From: Symbiodinium natans
Taxonomy: Eukaryota > Sar > Dinophyceae > Suessiales > Symbiodiniaceae
DNA length: 64,000 nucleotides
Direction: 5' to 3'
Assembly: GCA_905221605.1 (NCBI GenBank)
Contig: CAJNDS010002701.1
Location: 546,501 to 610,500, forward strand
This document shows positions 16,631-28,200 of the stretch, piece by piece (the first letter of the stretch is position 1; every line of letters starts with the position of its first letter). Position numbers and translations under genes: made by a program. The notes under the pieces were generated by a model. The model was given only the letters and a program-made list of their open reading frames with translations. It was not told the DNA's origin and searched no databases.

Positions 16631-19022
16631 GCTCTGGCCACAGGGCCCTCCTAGACGCCAGGCGTTGCAAAACCAACTGCCCGAGTGACTGCACGCATTT
16701 GACGAGGCAGGAGGCGAGCATTATGAGCATCAGCTGGGTATGTTTCTGGTCACAGGGCCCTCCTAGACGCCAGGCGTTGCAAAACCAACTGCCCGAGTGA
16801 CTGCGCGCATTTGACGAGGCAGGAGGGGAGCATCATGAGCATCAGCTGGGTATACTTCTGGGAGAGGGCCCTCCTAGACGCCAGGCGTTGCAAAACCAAC
16901 TGCCCCAATGACTGCGCGCATTTGACGAGGCAGGAGGGGAGCATCATGAGCATCAGCTGGGTATGTTTCTGGCCACAGGGCCCTCCTAGACGCCAGGCGT
17001 TGCAAAACCAACTGCCCGAGTGACTGTGCGCATTTGACGAGGCAGGAGGTGAGCATCATGAGCATCAGCTGGGTATGTTTCTGGCCACAGGGCCCTCCTA
17101 GAAGCCAGGCGTTGCAAAACCAACTGCCCGAGTGACTGCGCGCATTTGACGAGGCAGGAGGGGAGCATCATGAGCATCAGCTGGGTATGTTTCTGGCCAC
17201 AGGGCCCTCCTAGACGCCAGGCGTTGCAAAACCAACTGCCCGAGTGACTGCGTGCATTTGACGAGGCAGGAGGGGAGCATCATGAGCATCAGCTGGGTAT
17301 ACTTCTGGGAGAGGGCCCGCCTAGACGCCAGGCGTTGCAAAACCAATTGCCCGAGTGACTGCGCGCATTTGACGAGGCAGGAGGGGAGCATCATGAGCAT
17401 CAGCTGGGTATGTTTCTGGCCACAGGGCCCTCCTAGACGCCAGGCGTTGCAAAACCAACTGCCCGAGTGACTGCGCGCATTTGACGAGGCAGGAGGGGAG
17501 CATCATGAGCATCAGCTGGTTATATTTCTGGCCACAGGGCCCTCCTAGACGCCAGGCGTTGCAAAACCAACTGCCCGAGTGACTGCGCGCATTTGACGAG
17601 GCAGGAGGCGAGCATCATGAGCATCAGCTGGGTATGTTTCTGGCCACAGGGCCCTCCTAGACGCCAGGCGTTGCAAAACCAACTGCCCGAGTGACTGCGC
17701 GCATTTGACGAGGCAGGAGGGGAGCATCATGAGCATCAGCTGGGTATATTTCTGGGCGCATTTGACGAGGCAGGAGGCGAGCATCATGAGCATCAGCTGG
17801 GTATGTTTCTGTCCACAGGGCCCTCCTAGACGCCAGGCGTTGCAAAACCAACTGCCCGAGTGACTGCGCGCATTTGACGAGGCAGGAGGGGAGCATCATG
17901 AGCATCAGCTGGTTATGTTTCTGGCCACAGGGCCCTCCTAGACGCCAGGCGTTGCAAAACCAACTGCCCGAGTGACTGCGCGCATTTGACGAGGCAGGAG
18001 GGGGGCATCATGAGCATCAGCTGGTTATATTTCTGGCCACAGGGCCCTCCTAGACGCCAGGCGTTGCAAAACCAACTGCCCGAGTGACTGCGCGCATTTG
18101 ACGAGGCAGGAGGGGAGCATCATGAGCATCAGCTGGGTATGTTTCTGGCCACAGGGCCCTCCTAGACGCCGGGCGTTGCAAAACCAACTGCCCGAGTGAC
18201 TGCGTGCATTTGACGAGGCAGGAGGGGAGCATCATGAGCATCAGCTGGGTATACTTCTGGGACCCTCCTAGACGCCAGGCGTTGCAAAACCAACTGCCCG
18301 AGTGACTGCGCGCGTTTGACGAGGCAGGAGGGGAGCATCATGAGCATCAGCTGGGTATGTTTCTGGCCACAGGGCCCTCCTAGACGCCAGGCGTTGCAAA
18401 ACCAACTGCCCGAGTGACTGCGCGCATTTGACGAGGCAGGAGGGGAGCATCATGAGCATCAGCTGGTTATATTTCTGGCCACAGGGCCCTCCTAGACGCC
18501 AGGCGTTGCAAAACCAACTGCCCGAGTGACTGCGCGAATTTGACGAGGCAGGAGGCGAGCATCATGAGCATCAGCTGGGTATGTTTCTGGCCACAGGGCC
18601 CTCCTAGACGCCAGGCGTTGCAAAACCAACTGCCCGAGTGACTGCGCGCATTTGACGAGGCAGGAAGGGAGCATCATGAGCATCAGCTGGGTATGTTTCT
18701 GGCCACAAGGCCCTCTTAGACGCCAGGCGTTGCAAAACCAACTGCCCGAGTGACTGTGCGCATTTGACGAGGCAGGAGGGGAGCATCATGAGCATCAGCT
18801 GGGTATGTTTCTGGCCACAGGGCCCTCCTAGACGCCAGGCGTTGCAAAACCAATTGCCCGAGTGACTGCGCGCATTTGACGAGGCAGGAGGGGAGCATCA
18901 TGAGCATCAGCTGGGTATGTTTCTGGCCACAGGGCCCTCCTAGACGCCAGGCGTTGCAAAACCAACTGCCTGAGTGACTGCATGCATTTGACGAGGCAGG
19001 AGGGGAGCATCATGAGCATCAG
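16631..19022. repeat. 112-bp tandem satellite, about 21 units
   Basis: Each unit contains CCAGGCGTTGCAAAACCAAC, then GACGAGGCAGGAGG, then GAGCATCAGCTGG, then TTTCTGGCCACAGGGCCC. Spacing between equivalent positions is 112 bp in most units. A few units are internally deleted (near 17755 and 18260), and a variant junction (TACTTCTGGGAGAGGGCC) recurs at 16850, 17300 and, partly, 18250, so variants spread within the array. Because 112 is not a multiple of three, the many ~63-residue open frames in it do not form one protein. The array ends abruptly inside a unit at 19022, where a single-copy coding-like stretch continues. Confidence 0.95.
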
Positions 19023-19202
19023 CTCCGTATTCTCGTCCTCGGGAAGGTTCTCATCAAGTCCTCAACCTTCGCAGACAGTAAATCGGCAGTGATCTCATCG
19101 CTTGAAAAGGGCATGGACACCTTGCATCGATGGAAGCCGGTCAAAGCCCGAAACATAGTAACATTCCTGCAAAGATCAGAAGGCTACATCGTGCAGCTCT
19201 GA
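18978..19202 (+). pseudogene. Coding-like fragment fused to the end of the 112-bp satellite
   Basis: Past the last satellite unit one plus-strand frame is open to a TGA at 19200 and reads like real protein: RILVLGKVLIKSSTF, then SSLEKGMDTLHRWKPVKA and FLQRSEGYIVQL. The frame enters the satellite as DEAGGEHHEHQL. The satellite may therefore have grown by amplification of an exon or of the segment beside one. I do not recognise the protein. It has no start codon of its own and may be a terminal exon or a remnant. Confidence 0.35.
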
Positions 19203-21602
19203 CCTGGTTGGGACCTTACAGCCTGGAGCATTTTCAGCATCAAGGTTTAGGGTTTACGGCAGCATGGGTCTGGACCCCTGTCCGCAGGCACAGCCTGGCT
19301 TTCAAAGGAACGTGGGTAATTTGTTGTGGCAGAGTTTTTAGATGTTTTTAGGCCCTTGGCCTCAGCTATTCTCCACGCCCTGTCCTGATTTGTGCTGATA
19401 CAATAAAAGCGGTATAGGCTCTATTTGTAGCTCAGCGAGACGAGAAACAATGATTCGAATGTTACTCACGTCGTTGCTGAGCTCTTGCGGGTGTCGATGT
19501 GAGGAACGCCTGCACGCCTTTTCCTCCCTTCCCTTTCCATGCCTCGCGCTGCCACGGGTGTTGCGTCCCCCACTTTGCTTTCCTCTCGCGTCTGATCTCT
19601 ATCCCTTCGGCCAGATCCAAAGTGGAGCCCTTGGATACCATCGAGCCGATGTACGAGGATCCGACCCTCTCAGACAAAAGCGATTGCGGTGCAAGGTGTC
19701 AATGATTCCTTTTGCGTTTGTCAAGTTCGAACTTGACTTGACACCTGGCGGAAGCACTTGAGCATCATTAGGGACACCGTCCGCTCGACTACTCCGTAGG
19801 CCAAACAGCTTTTTTCGCATCCTTCAAGACCTGTCTGCTTTGCAGTCCTGGGGTGTCCAGAAACAAGGTCAAGCCAGGAACCCAAAAACAATCCGAATTA
19901 CAAGAGTGCAAGATGAAATCCCCGCGTTAAAGTCCGCTCCGTATGCACATTTTCTAGAAGAGTAGAACAAGATATGATATAAGGTGATATAGGGTCGTCG
20001 ATTCTGTCTACAGCGCTTGACGCGAAAACACCATCTCGCGCCCCGCGTGATCCCTTTCAGCTCTGTCCTCGCGGCTCACGGACACAGCGATTCCAGCACC
20101 ACATTTGTACTATGTACTATACAATTCAAGGCCCGAGCACAGCAGGGATCCCCGCTATAGTTACGCTTTCTTCCTGCAATGTATTGGCTGCTTTCAACTT
20201 GTTATCGCTGGATGTCATTTTCTCCCATCGGGTGATTCAGCTTCGACTTCACGCACTTCTCCCAGGCCGACGTGGGGCCTCCTATGATTTCTCTCTGACG
20301 CTATACAGGCTCCGTCACTCCTTCGTTCCAGCATCTCCGCTTGGATGCTACGGCAGCCATTTCCTTCTGGTTAACTGGGCTCGATACCGCTGACTGCAGC
20401 CGCCAGTCGAGGCGGGCCGGGATGCCGCCGCTTCCCAACTTACACTTTGTGACCACTTTCGTTGTGATGAATTATCTTCTCTATGCTGGTACTACGTTGT
20501 CAGCAATATGGTGGACTCCCTGCGTGGTACCACTGCTCTTTCTGAGCCAGCATTCACTCCCAAGGTGAGACGAAAATTTCTGTTTCTGAGCATTCTTTTC
20601 TGTCTATAGCTGAAGCCGATTCGTTTAATCACTTTTCATTGTGTTGAGCGTGCGGCAACGAATCGCAGCTTGCTCACGGGTGCTTTTACATGCTCATGTT
20701 GCTTTGTCTTGATACGGAGTCCTCCTTTTTGGGCTGTCTCCCTGCGGACCCACGGAGACTTGTACAGGCCCAGCCCCCGATGGTCTAACACCAGCCGAGT
20801 TTGCAGAGCTTTTCTCAGTCATAGATATCAGTCCTCGCTCGCTGTGGTAGCTCTGAACTTGCTCCTTTCTAGCTTTAGTATTTGCTTATCACTTTCCATA
20901 CCATCCACCTCTCAATGGCTGGTGCCGATCGGTACATTATTGTGCCTCGCGCAGTCCAAAAAAACTACTCAAACAATTCAACGAAAACGCGCCGTCCCCG
21001 CACCAATGACGCTCCGCAGATGCGCCGCAGTCGTGCTCTCGCGCCCATCCGGCTCTCTGTCCTCCCGGTCACGGACAAAGGGAGCCCAGTACTACATTCG
21101 TACTACAAATCCTCCTGGCTCCCCCTGCGACGCGCCGTTGACGCGATCTGGCGCCCCTCCAGCTCTGTCCTCCCGGCTCACGCGCTGCAGATGCGCTCTC
21201 ACGCCCCTCCGCCTCTAGTCACACAGCGTTAACCAGCGCTACATGTTGACAACAATTCAATGACAATCCCTCGGCTTGGGAGTCTGTTTAGGGATTCTAG
21301 GGTTGTTTTTTGGTTTAGGGAAGGGGTTCATGACAGAGAGTCCTCAAAGGAAAAACCCTATACCCGTCGTAAGATAGCCTGGGGTTACCAAACGGTGAAT
21401 GTTCGTACAGGGCGTATGACTTTGTGATACTATGTGATTGTGTTTACTACATAGGGGGCTATGCTCTTGACAGCGTGGGGATAGGACAAAGGATCCCTTT
21501 GGCAGGAATATGTGATAGATAGATATATACATATATATATATGAGAGAAAAACCTTTCGGGTCTATTTTGCTTCTATGCTTGCTTGTGTATGTGAAAGTG
21601 AA
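19203..21602. other. Noncoding region, no gene recognised
   Basis: About 2.4 kb of mixed-composition sequence. Short open frames occur on both strands but none has domain character. Segments around CTCTGTCCTC(G/C)CGGCTCACG with nearby GTACTA-rich stretches recur near 20060, 21057 and 21163, so part of it is an old dispersed duplication. Confidence 0.4.
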
Positions 21603-23690
21603 AGTAAATAATTTAAATTATTTAAATAATTTAAATAATTTAAATCGAGCCTTTGTAAGGACTTCACCAAGAAATCTAAATATTTAAATTAATTTAAATA
21701 ATTTAAATAATTTAAATAATTTAAATTATTTAAATAGGGCCCTTTAATTTATTTAAATTATTTAAATTGTCAAAAGGGTTTTCGGGGATTTAAATAATTT
21801 AAATAATTTAAATCGAGCCTTTGTAAGGACTTCACCAAGAAATCCAAATATTTAAATTAATTTAAATAATTTAAATAATTTAAATACTTTAAATAATTTG
21901 AATAATTGAAAAAGGGCCATTTAATTTATTTAAATTATTTAAATTGTCAGAAGGGTTTTCGGGTATTTAAATAATTTAAATAAATTAAATGGCCCTATTT
22001 AAATTATTTAAATTATTTAAATTATTTAAATTATTTAAATTAATTTAAATATTGGGGTTTCCTGGAGAAGCTCTCCAGAGGATTTAAATTATTTAAATTA
22101 TTTAAATTGTCAAAAGGGTTTTCGGGGATTTAAATAATTTAAATAATTTAAATGATTTAAATCGAGCCTTTGTAAGGACTTCACCAGGAAATCCAAATAT
22201 TTAAATTAATTTAAATTAATTTAAATTAATTTAAATAATTTAAATAATTTAAATAATTTAAATAATTTAAATAGGGCCATTTAATTTATTTAAATTATTT
22301 AAACTGTCAAAAGGGTTTTCGGGGATTTAAATAATTTAAATAAATTAAATGGCCCTATTTAAATTATTTAAATTATTTAAATTATTTAAATTATTTAAAT
22401 CAATTTAAATATTGGGGTTTCCTGGAGAAGCTCTCCAGAGGATTTAAATTATTTAAATTATTTAAATTGTCAAAAGGGTTTTCGGGGATTTAAATAATTT
22501 AAATAATTTAAATCGAGCCTTTGTAAGGACTTCACCAGGAAATCCAAATATTTAAATGAATTTAAATAATTTAAATAATTTAAATAATTTAAATAATTTA
22601 AATAATTTAAAAATTTAAATAGGGCCATTTAATTTATTTAAATTATTTAAATTGTCAAAAGGGTTTTCGGGGATTTAAATAATTTAAATAAATTAAATGG
22701 CCCTATTTAAATTATTTAAATTATTTAAATTATTTAAATTATTTAAATTAATTTAAAAAAAGGGGTTTCCTGGGGAAGCTCTCCAGAGGATTTAAATTAT
22801 TTAAATTATTTAAATTGTCAAAAGGGTTTTCGGGGATTTAAATAATTTAAATAATTTAAATAATTTAAATCGAGCCTTTGTAAGGACTTCACCAGGAAAT
22901 CCAAATATTTAAATTAATTTAAATAATTTAAATAATTTAAATAATTTAAATAGTTTAAATAGGGCCATTTAATTTATTTAAATTATTTAAACTGTCAAAA
23001 GGGTTTTCGGGGATTTAAATAATTTAAATAAATTAAATGGCCCTATTTAAATTATTTAAATTATTTAAATTATTTAAATTAATTTAAATATTGGGGTTTC
23101 CTGGGGAAGCTCTCCAGAGGATTTAAATTATTTAAATTATTTAAATTGTCAAAAGGGTTTTCGGGGATTTAAATAATGTAAATAATTTAAATAATTTAAA
23201 TCGAGCCTTTGTAAGGACTTCACCAGGAAATCCAAATATTTAAATTAATTTAAATAATTTAAATAATTTAAATAATTTAAATAGGGCCATTTAATTTATT
23301 CAAATTATTTAAACTGTCAAAAGGGTTTTCGGGGATTTAAATTATTTAAATAAATTAAATGGCCCTATTTAAATTATTTAAATTATTTACATTATTTAAA
23401 TTACTTAAATTATTCAAATTAATTTAAATATTGGGGTTTCCTGGAGAAGCTCTCCAGAGGATTTAAATTATTTAAATTATTTAAATTGTCAAAAGGGTTT
23501 TCGGGGATTTAAATAATTTAAATAAATTAAATGGCCTTATTTAAATTATTTAAATTAATTTAAATATTAAGGTTTCCTGTGGAAGCTCTCCAAAGGGTTT
23601 TAAATTACTTGAATTCTTTGAATTGTGAAAAGCGTTTTCGAGCATTTATATGATTTAAATAATTTAAATCAAGCCTTTAGAAGAATTTCG
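21603..23690. repeat. ATTTAAAT higher-order satellite with hairpin units
   Basis: Runs of the 9-mer AATTTAAAT, itself close to palindromic, alternate with fixed single-copy-like spacers: GTCAAAAGGGTTTTCGGGGA, CGAGCCTTTGTAAGGACTTC, and GTTTCCTGGAGAAGCTCTCC. The last spacer recurs at about 22051, 22411, 22761, 23091 and 23431, giving a higher-order period of about 330-360 bp. In each unit the arms AGGGCCATTTAATTTATT and AATAAATTAAATGGCCCT flank the GTCAAAAGGG spacer as a large hairpin. Confidence 0.93.
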
Positions 23691-23729
23691 CCAGGATATT
23701 TTTAATTAATATAATTGTGATAACATTGC

Positions 23730-24075
23730 ATTCCTTAGCCTGAGTTATCATAGTTATGATAACTTTAGGCACCAAGCCGATTTATCATAATTATGATAAC
23801 TTCAGGCTCCCCAAGCTGAATTATCATAATTATGATAACTTTAGGCTCCCCAAGCTGAGTTATCATAATTATGATAACTTCAGGCTCCCCAAGCTGAGTT
23901 ATCATAATTATGATAACTTTAGGCTCCCCAAGCTGAGTTATCATAATTATGATAACTACAGGCTCCCCAAGATGAGTTATCATAATTATGATAACTCTAA
24001 GCTCCCCAAGCAGAGTTATCATAATTATGATAACTTTAAGCTCCCAAGTACAATTATCATAATTGTGATAATAAC
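23730..24075. repeat. 39-bp satellite built on a 20-bp perfect palindrome
   Basis: About nine units. Each contains GTTATCATAATTATGATAAC (or a near variant), which equals its own reverse complement, followed by a 19-bp GC-richer spacer TTTAGGCTCCCCAAGCTGA. The period is 39 bp, divisible by three, so open frames appear on both strands; they are artefacts of the repeat. Confidence 0.95.
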
Positions 24076-24129
24076 ATTTTGAGTTGAAGTTTTCACCGCA
24101 AGCGCTACATCGCAAGCCCTGATGCCTAA

Positions 24130-25125
24130 GATTTTAGGTTCAAGTTTGCATAAGCATGACTCTGGCAAAATTTGGCCAAATCGAGCTACGCATTTCTCAT
24201 CGCGTACGACGAGCAGCCCGATTTGGCCAAATTTTGCCGGGCAGCCTTCGGGCAAAATTTGGCCAAATCGAGCTGCTCCTCGTACGCGAGGAGAAATGCG
24301 CAGCTCGATTTGGCCAAAATTTGCTTGAAGGCTGCCAGGCAAAATTTGGCCAAATCGAGCTACGCATTTCTCATCGCGTACGACGAGCAGCCCGATTTGG
24401 CCAAATTTTGCCGGGCAGCCTTCGGGCAAAATTTGGCCAAATCGAGCTGCTCCTCGTACGCGAGGAGAAATGCGCAGCTCGATTTGGCCAAATTTCGCTT
24501 GAAGGCTGCCAGACAAAATTTGGCCAAATCGAGCTACGCATTTCTCATCGCGTACGACGAGCAGCCCGATTTGGCCAAATTTTGCCGGGCAGCCTTCGGG
24601 CAAAATTTGGCCAAATCGAGCTGCTCCTCGTACGCGAGGAGAAATGCGCAGCTCGATTTGGCCAAATTTTGCTTGAAGGCTGCCAGGCAAAATTTGGCCA
24701 AATCGAGCTACGCATTTCTCATCGCGTACGACGAGCAGCCCGATTTAGCCAAATGTTGCCGGGCAGCCTTCGGGAAAAATTTAGCCAAATCGGGCTGCTC
24801 GTCGTACGCGAGGAAAAATGCGCAGCTCGATTTGACCAAATTTTGCTTGAAGGCTGCCAGGCAAAATTTGGCCAAGTCGAGCTGCGCATTTCTCATCGCG
24901 TACGACGAGCAGCCCGATTTAGCCAAATTTTGCCGGGCAGCCTTTGGGCAAAATTTGGCCAAATCGGACTGCTCGTCGTATCCGATGAGAAATGCGCGGC
25001 CTGATTTGGTCAAATCTTGCCCGAAGGCTGCTCTGCGAAATTTAGCCGCGCATTTCTCATCGCGTACGATTTGGCCAAATTTTGCCGGGCAGCCTTCGGG
25101 CAAGATTTAGCCAAATCAAGCTGCT
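24130..25125. repeat. 174-bp dyad-symmetric satellite rich in TTGGCCAA
   Basis: AAAATTTGGCCAAATCGAGC recurs at 24167, 24341, 24515, 24689 and 24863, exactly 174 bp apart. Within each unit the half GAGCTACGCATTTCTCATCG...GACGAGCAGC is matched by a near-perfect inverted half, so the unit is nearly a palindrome. The last units are more diverged. Since 174 is a multiple of three, open frames of up to 312 codons arise on both strands; I do not regard them as genes. Confidence 0.93.
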
Positions 25126-25184
25126 CTTCGTATGTGATTGGATTTTTGAGTTCCATGTGTTTGTTGGCAGGCTTATTCTCTTAC

Positions 25185-25395
25185 GCAAATACCACACAAA
25201 ACTGCAGAGGTTAAGAACAACATTTGTGGGTCAAAATTTGTCGAGATCCTTTTGGCGCCCTGCAACAGTCCTGCAAACACCACACAAAACGGCAGAGGGT
25301 AGGAACAACATTTGCATTTGTGGGTTAAAATTTTGAGATCTTCTTGGCGCGCTGCAAAAGTCATGCAAATACCACACAAAATGGAAAAGGGTAGT
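25185..25395. repeat. ~90-bp direct repeat, about 2.3 units
   Basis: GCAAATACCACACAAAA and its variants start at 25185, 25273 and 25365. Each is followed by a GGNAGAGG..AACAACATTTG..GGGT(C/T)AAAATTT segment. Noncoding. Confidence 0.85.
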
Positions 25396-25698
25396 CACCA
25401 AGGAGTTCTGAAGTTTACTTGTAGAGAAATTTCTTGAAAACTAAATGTCGGAAACACTCAGTCCACCCGGTATACGAAATCATTCCGCTTTCAGAGCAAG
25501 AAGGTCCACGCTATACTATGCGAACAACATGCGCTTCGACTTGGCGGAGGCAGATGCTTTCAAATACACCTGCACTTGAGTATAAACTTGCAGTATCGCA
25601 TCGACAGCTGGTGAATGTGACTTCTGCGTGAACCACGACACAACTACACTCAAGCTGTTTAGCAGTAGGGAAGCTTTGAACCTTTGACCGCGCCCAGA

Positions 25699-26331
25699 AT
25701 GGCCAAGCCATGCCGCGAGGTTCTCGTCCAACGACACAAGAAAGCTAAGGCAAATGCCAGGGCAATCAAAGCGGAGATGCGGACGGTATGGCAGCGCTGG
25801 CTTAAGCGTTTCAACAAGGCGAAGCGGAAGACTGCTGCAGCAAGGGCTAAGGTAACTGATGCCGGTTTCCAGGCCCCCAGCGAGTCCGAGCTGTCTTCGC
25901 TGAGCGACTTTGGAGCCTCGTCATCGGATGAGTCTAGCAGTAGTTGTTCAGCGGACGAAGCAGCCATTGACGCTGCAGTTCCTGCGCCTGAAGCAAAGGC
26001 CACGACCTCGCCCGCGCCCCGCGAGCCCTTAGCGCCACCTGCGAAGGCAAAGGCTAAGAGCTCCCCCGCACATCCGCCGAAGGCGATTGTGCCTAAACCA
26101 CCACCCCTAAGAAAGCCCCGTGCGGCACCTGTGCCTAAGGCACCTAACAGCAAACGCGTTCAAAATGCAGAGGGCATTTTTTACCCAGGATTTAGTGACA
26201 GAAATCATCCCAAGTATTGCGCCGCGTGTGACCAGCTGCTTCGTGGATTTGAAAGGGCAACGGCTACCCACAAGCCTACCTGCGAGTGGCGGCAGCGCAA
26301 AGTGCCAGCCAAAGGACAGTCGGCTGCTTGA
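25699..26331 (+). CDS. Small basic protein with Cys/His C-terminal motif, 210 aa
   Basis: Start taken at the ATG at 25699 (MAKPCREVLVQRHKKAKANA). Residues 1-60 are strongly basic and helical (Lys/Arg/Ala). Residues 60-95 are an acidic serine patch. Residues 95-150 are an Ala/Lys/Pro linker resembling linker-histone tails. Residues 150-200 hold a compact segment with HPKYCAACDQLL...THKPTCEW, a C-x2-C...H-x4-C arrangement suggesting a zinc knuckle. I know no family with this order. A nucleic-acid-binding or chromatin role is an inference from composition. The final residues (GQSAA-stop) lie in the first unit of a 227-bp tandem repeat, so the 3' end of the gene has been amplified. Confidence 0.6.
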   Translation: MAKPCREVLVQRHKKAKANARAIKAEMRTVWQRWLKRFNKAKRKTAAARAKVTDAGFQAPSESELSSLSDFGASSSDESSSSCSADEAAIDAAVPAPEAKATTSPAPREPLAPPAKAKAKSSPAHPPKAIVPKPPPLRKPRAAPVPKAPNSKRVQNAEGIFYPGFSDRNHPKYCAACDQLLRGFERATATHKPTCEWRQRKVPAKGQSAA

Positions 26332-27217
26332 CTCGAGTCGCAGAAGCTTGTCCATGAGCTAAAAGCGAGTCTGCACTCTTCCTGCCGCTCGCAAGCTGAA
26401 GATTAAAGCACGCAGTGAACTACAGCTCACGTCGCCTACTGTGTGATTTAACAGGCAAGAACTGCTACGTGTTCGAGAAGGAGAGGTGAGCGTGACTCAG
26501 ACTGCAGCTACGAGCAACCCCAATTGCAGAATGTGATTCAGGACAGTCGGCTGCCTGACTCGAGTCCTAGAAGCTTGTTCATGAGCTAAAAGCGAGTCTG
26601 CACTCTTCCTGCCGCTCGCAAGCTGAAGATTAAAGCACGCAGTGAACTACAGCTCACGTCGCCTACTGTGTGATTGAACAGGCAAGAACTGCTACGTGTT
26701 CGAGAAGGAGAGGTGAGCGTGACTCAGACTGCAGCTATGAGCAACCCCAATTGCAGGATGTGATTCAGGACAGTCGGCTGCCTGACTCGAGTCCTAGAAG
26801 CTTGTTCATGAGCTAAAAGCGAGTCTGCACTCTTCCTGCCGCTCGCAAGCCGAAGATTAAAGCACGCAGTGAACTACAGCTCACGTCGCCTACTGTGTGA
26901 TTCAGCAGGCAAGAACTGCTACGTGTTCGAGAAGGAGAGGTGAGCGTGACTCAGACTGCAGCTATGAGCAACCCCTAATTGCAGCATGTGATTCAGGACA
27001 GGCTGCCTGACTCGAGTCCTAGAAGCTTGTCCATGAGCTAAAAGCGAGTCTGCACTCTTCCTGCCGCTCGCAAGCTGAAGATTAAAGCACGCAATGAACT
27101 ACAGCTCACGTCGCCTACTGTGTGATTCAGCAGGCAAGAACTGCTACGTGTTCGAGAAGGAGAGGTGAGCGTGACTCAGACTGCAGCTATGAGCAACCCC
27201 AATTGCAACATGTGATT
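26314..27217. repeat. 227-bp tandem repeat, four units, starting in the 3' end of a gene
   Basis: GGACAGTCGGCTGC recurs at 26314, 26541 and 26768, and in shortened form at about 26995. The units are about 95% alike by eye. Unit 1 contains the last codons and stop of the upstream 210-aa gene; later units carry the same segment without an open frame. Noncoding beyond the stop. Confidence 0.93.
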
Positions 27218-28200
27218 CACGCAAAAAAAAACATGAAAGTAGTTGTACACAACTCGCGTAAGAATTAGAAGCACATTGAGGTTTTTGGCGGATTTGCTGA
27301 AGCCACGCTTGTGAGTGAATCGGCAACTGCATTGCGTGATGTGCGAGGACAACGAACGAAGTGCTTCATCTTCATTGTGGCTCTGGTGAGATAAATTTAA
27401 CAGTTTATGTTTAGGAAGCACCACGAATGCAAAGTTAACAACAAGCACAAAACACACTCAGTATGCAACAGATTTAAACGCAGTAACAATTATTCTTGCG
27501 AAAACAACCCATGTACTTGCTTAGACGAAGCCTTGCATGAAAATACAGCATTGCAATAAAAGCACAACCTTTGTTAAAGCTATTGTACCTGCGTCGCAGA
27601 ACCGTATATTCATTCGAAAGCAATATGATCATTTGCCTCTATCTGGAGAGATATTCAATACATGTGTACTTTTAATGTGTATTTTTAAGCACATGTTTTA
27701 TTCAATATTCACTTTAATGTTTCAAACTCATATGTAAGTGTTATAGTCCAAAAGGTCCTCTGACGCTTTTCAGAAAGCCTCCAGAAAATTCAAAGAGCCC
27801 ACGTCGTTCGATTTATTTGAAGACATACGTAAAATTCATGCTATTTTGTCCGCTGCGTCTTGTTTTCTTATGTATCTGCCACTTGCATAGCCTTCATGTG
27901 GCATGCTCACATATATGATATAACATTTACCGAGTCAGATGTCTTCCTGAAAAGCTATATCAGAGCATGACTTGAATCGCTGCGTGACCGCAACATTAAA
28001 AGCTCGAGCAGCTTGTGCCAAAGAACAACCTTCCATTCAGCTACTTGTTCGCATTTTCGGCACGCACACGCACGCACTATGTTGTGCATATTGTTAACAC
28101 GAGGCGGCGGCCATCGCGCGAGGATGTGTTCCCTGCATGCGTACGATGCTTATTGAATGCGTGACGTTATCACCTCAAGCCGAAATAAAAAAGCTGAGGC
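27218..28200. other. AT-rich intergenic region, nothing recognised
   Basis: No gene, RNA or clear repeat seen. Because the second copy of the large duplicated unit begins at an assembly gap, I cannot tell whether part of this stretch belongs to the unit's left end. Confidence 0.4.

Noticed and set aside
16631-19022. 112-bp array as a CRISPR or as a repeat-protein gene
   Set aside because: Whole units are repeated without variable spacers, and 112 is not a multiple of three, so no continuous repeat protein is possible.
23756-24115. 108- and 116-codon frames over the 39-bp satellite
   Set aside because: Same reason: period 39 keeps frames open; palindromic DNA gives them on both strands.
24130-25125. 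Long ORFs of 282 and 312 codons (plus) and 221 codons (minus) over the 174-bp satellite
   Set aside because: The period is divisible by three, so lack of stops in one unit keeps all units open on both strands; no domain, and the palindromic structure explains them.
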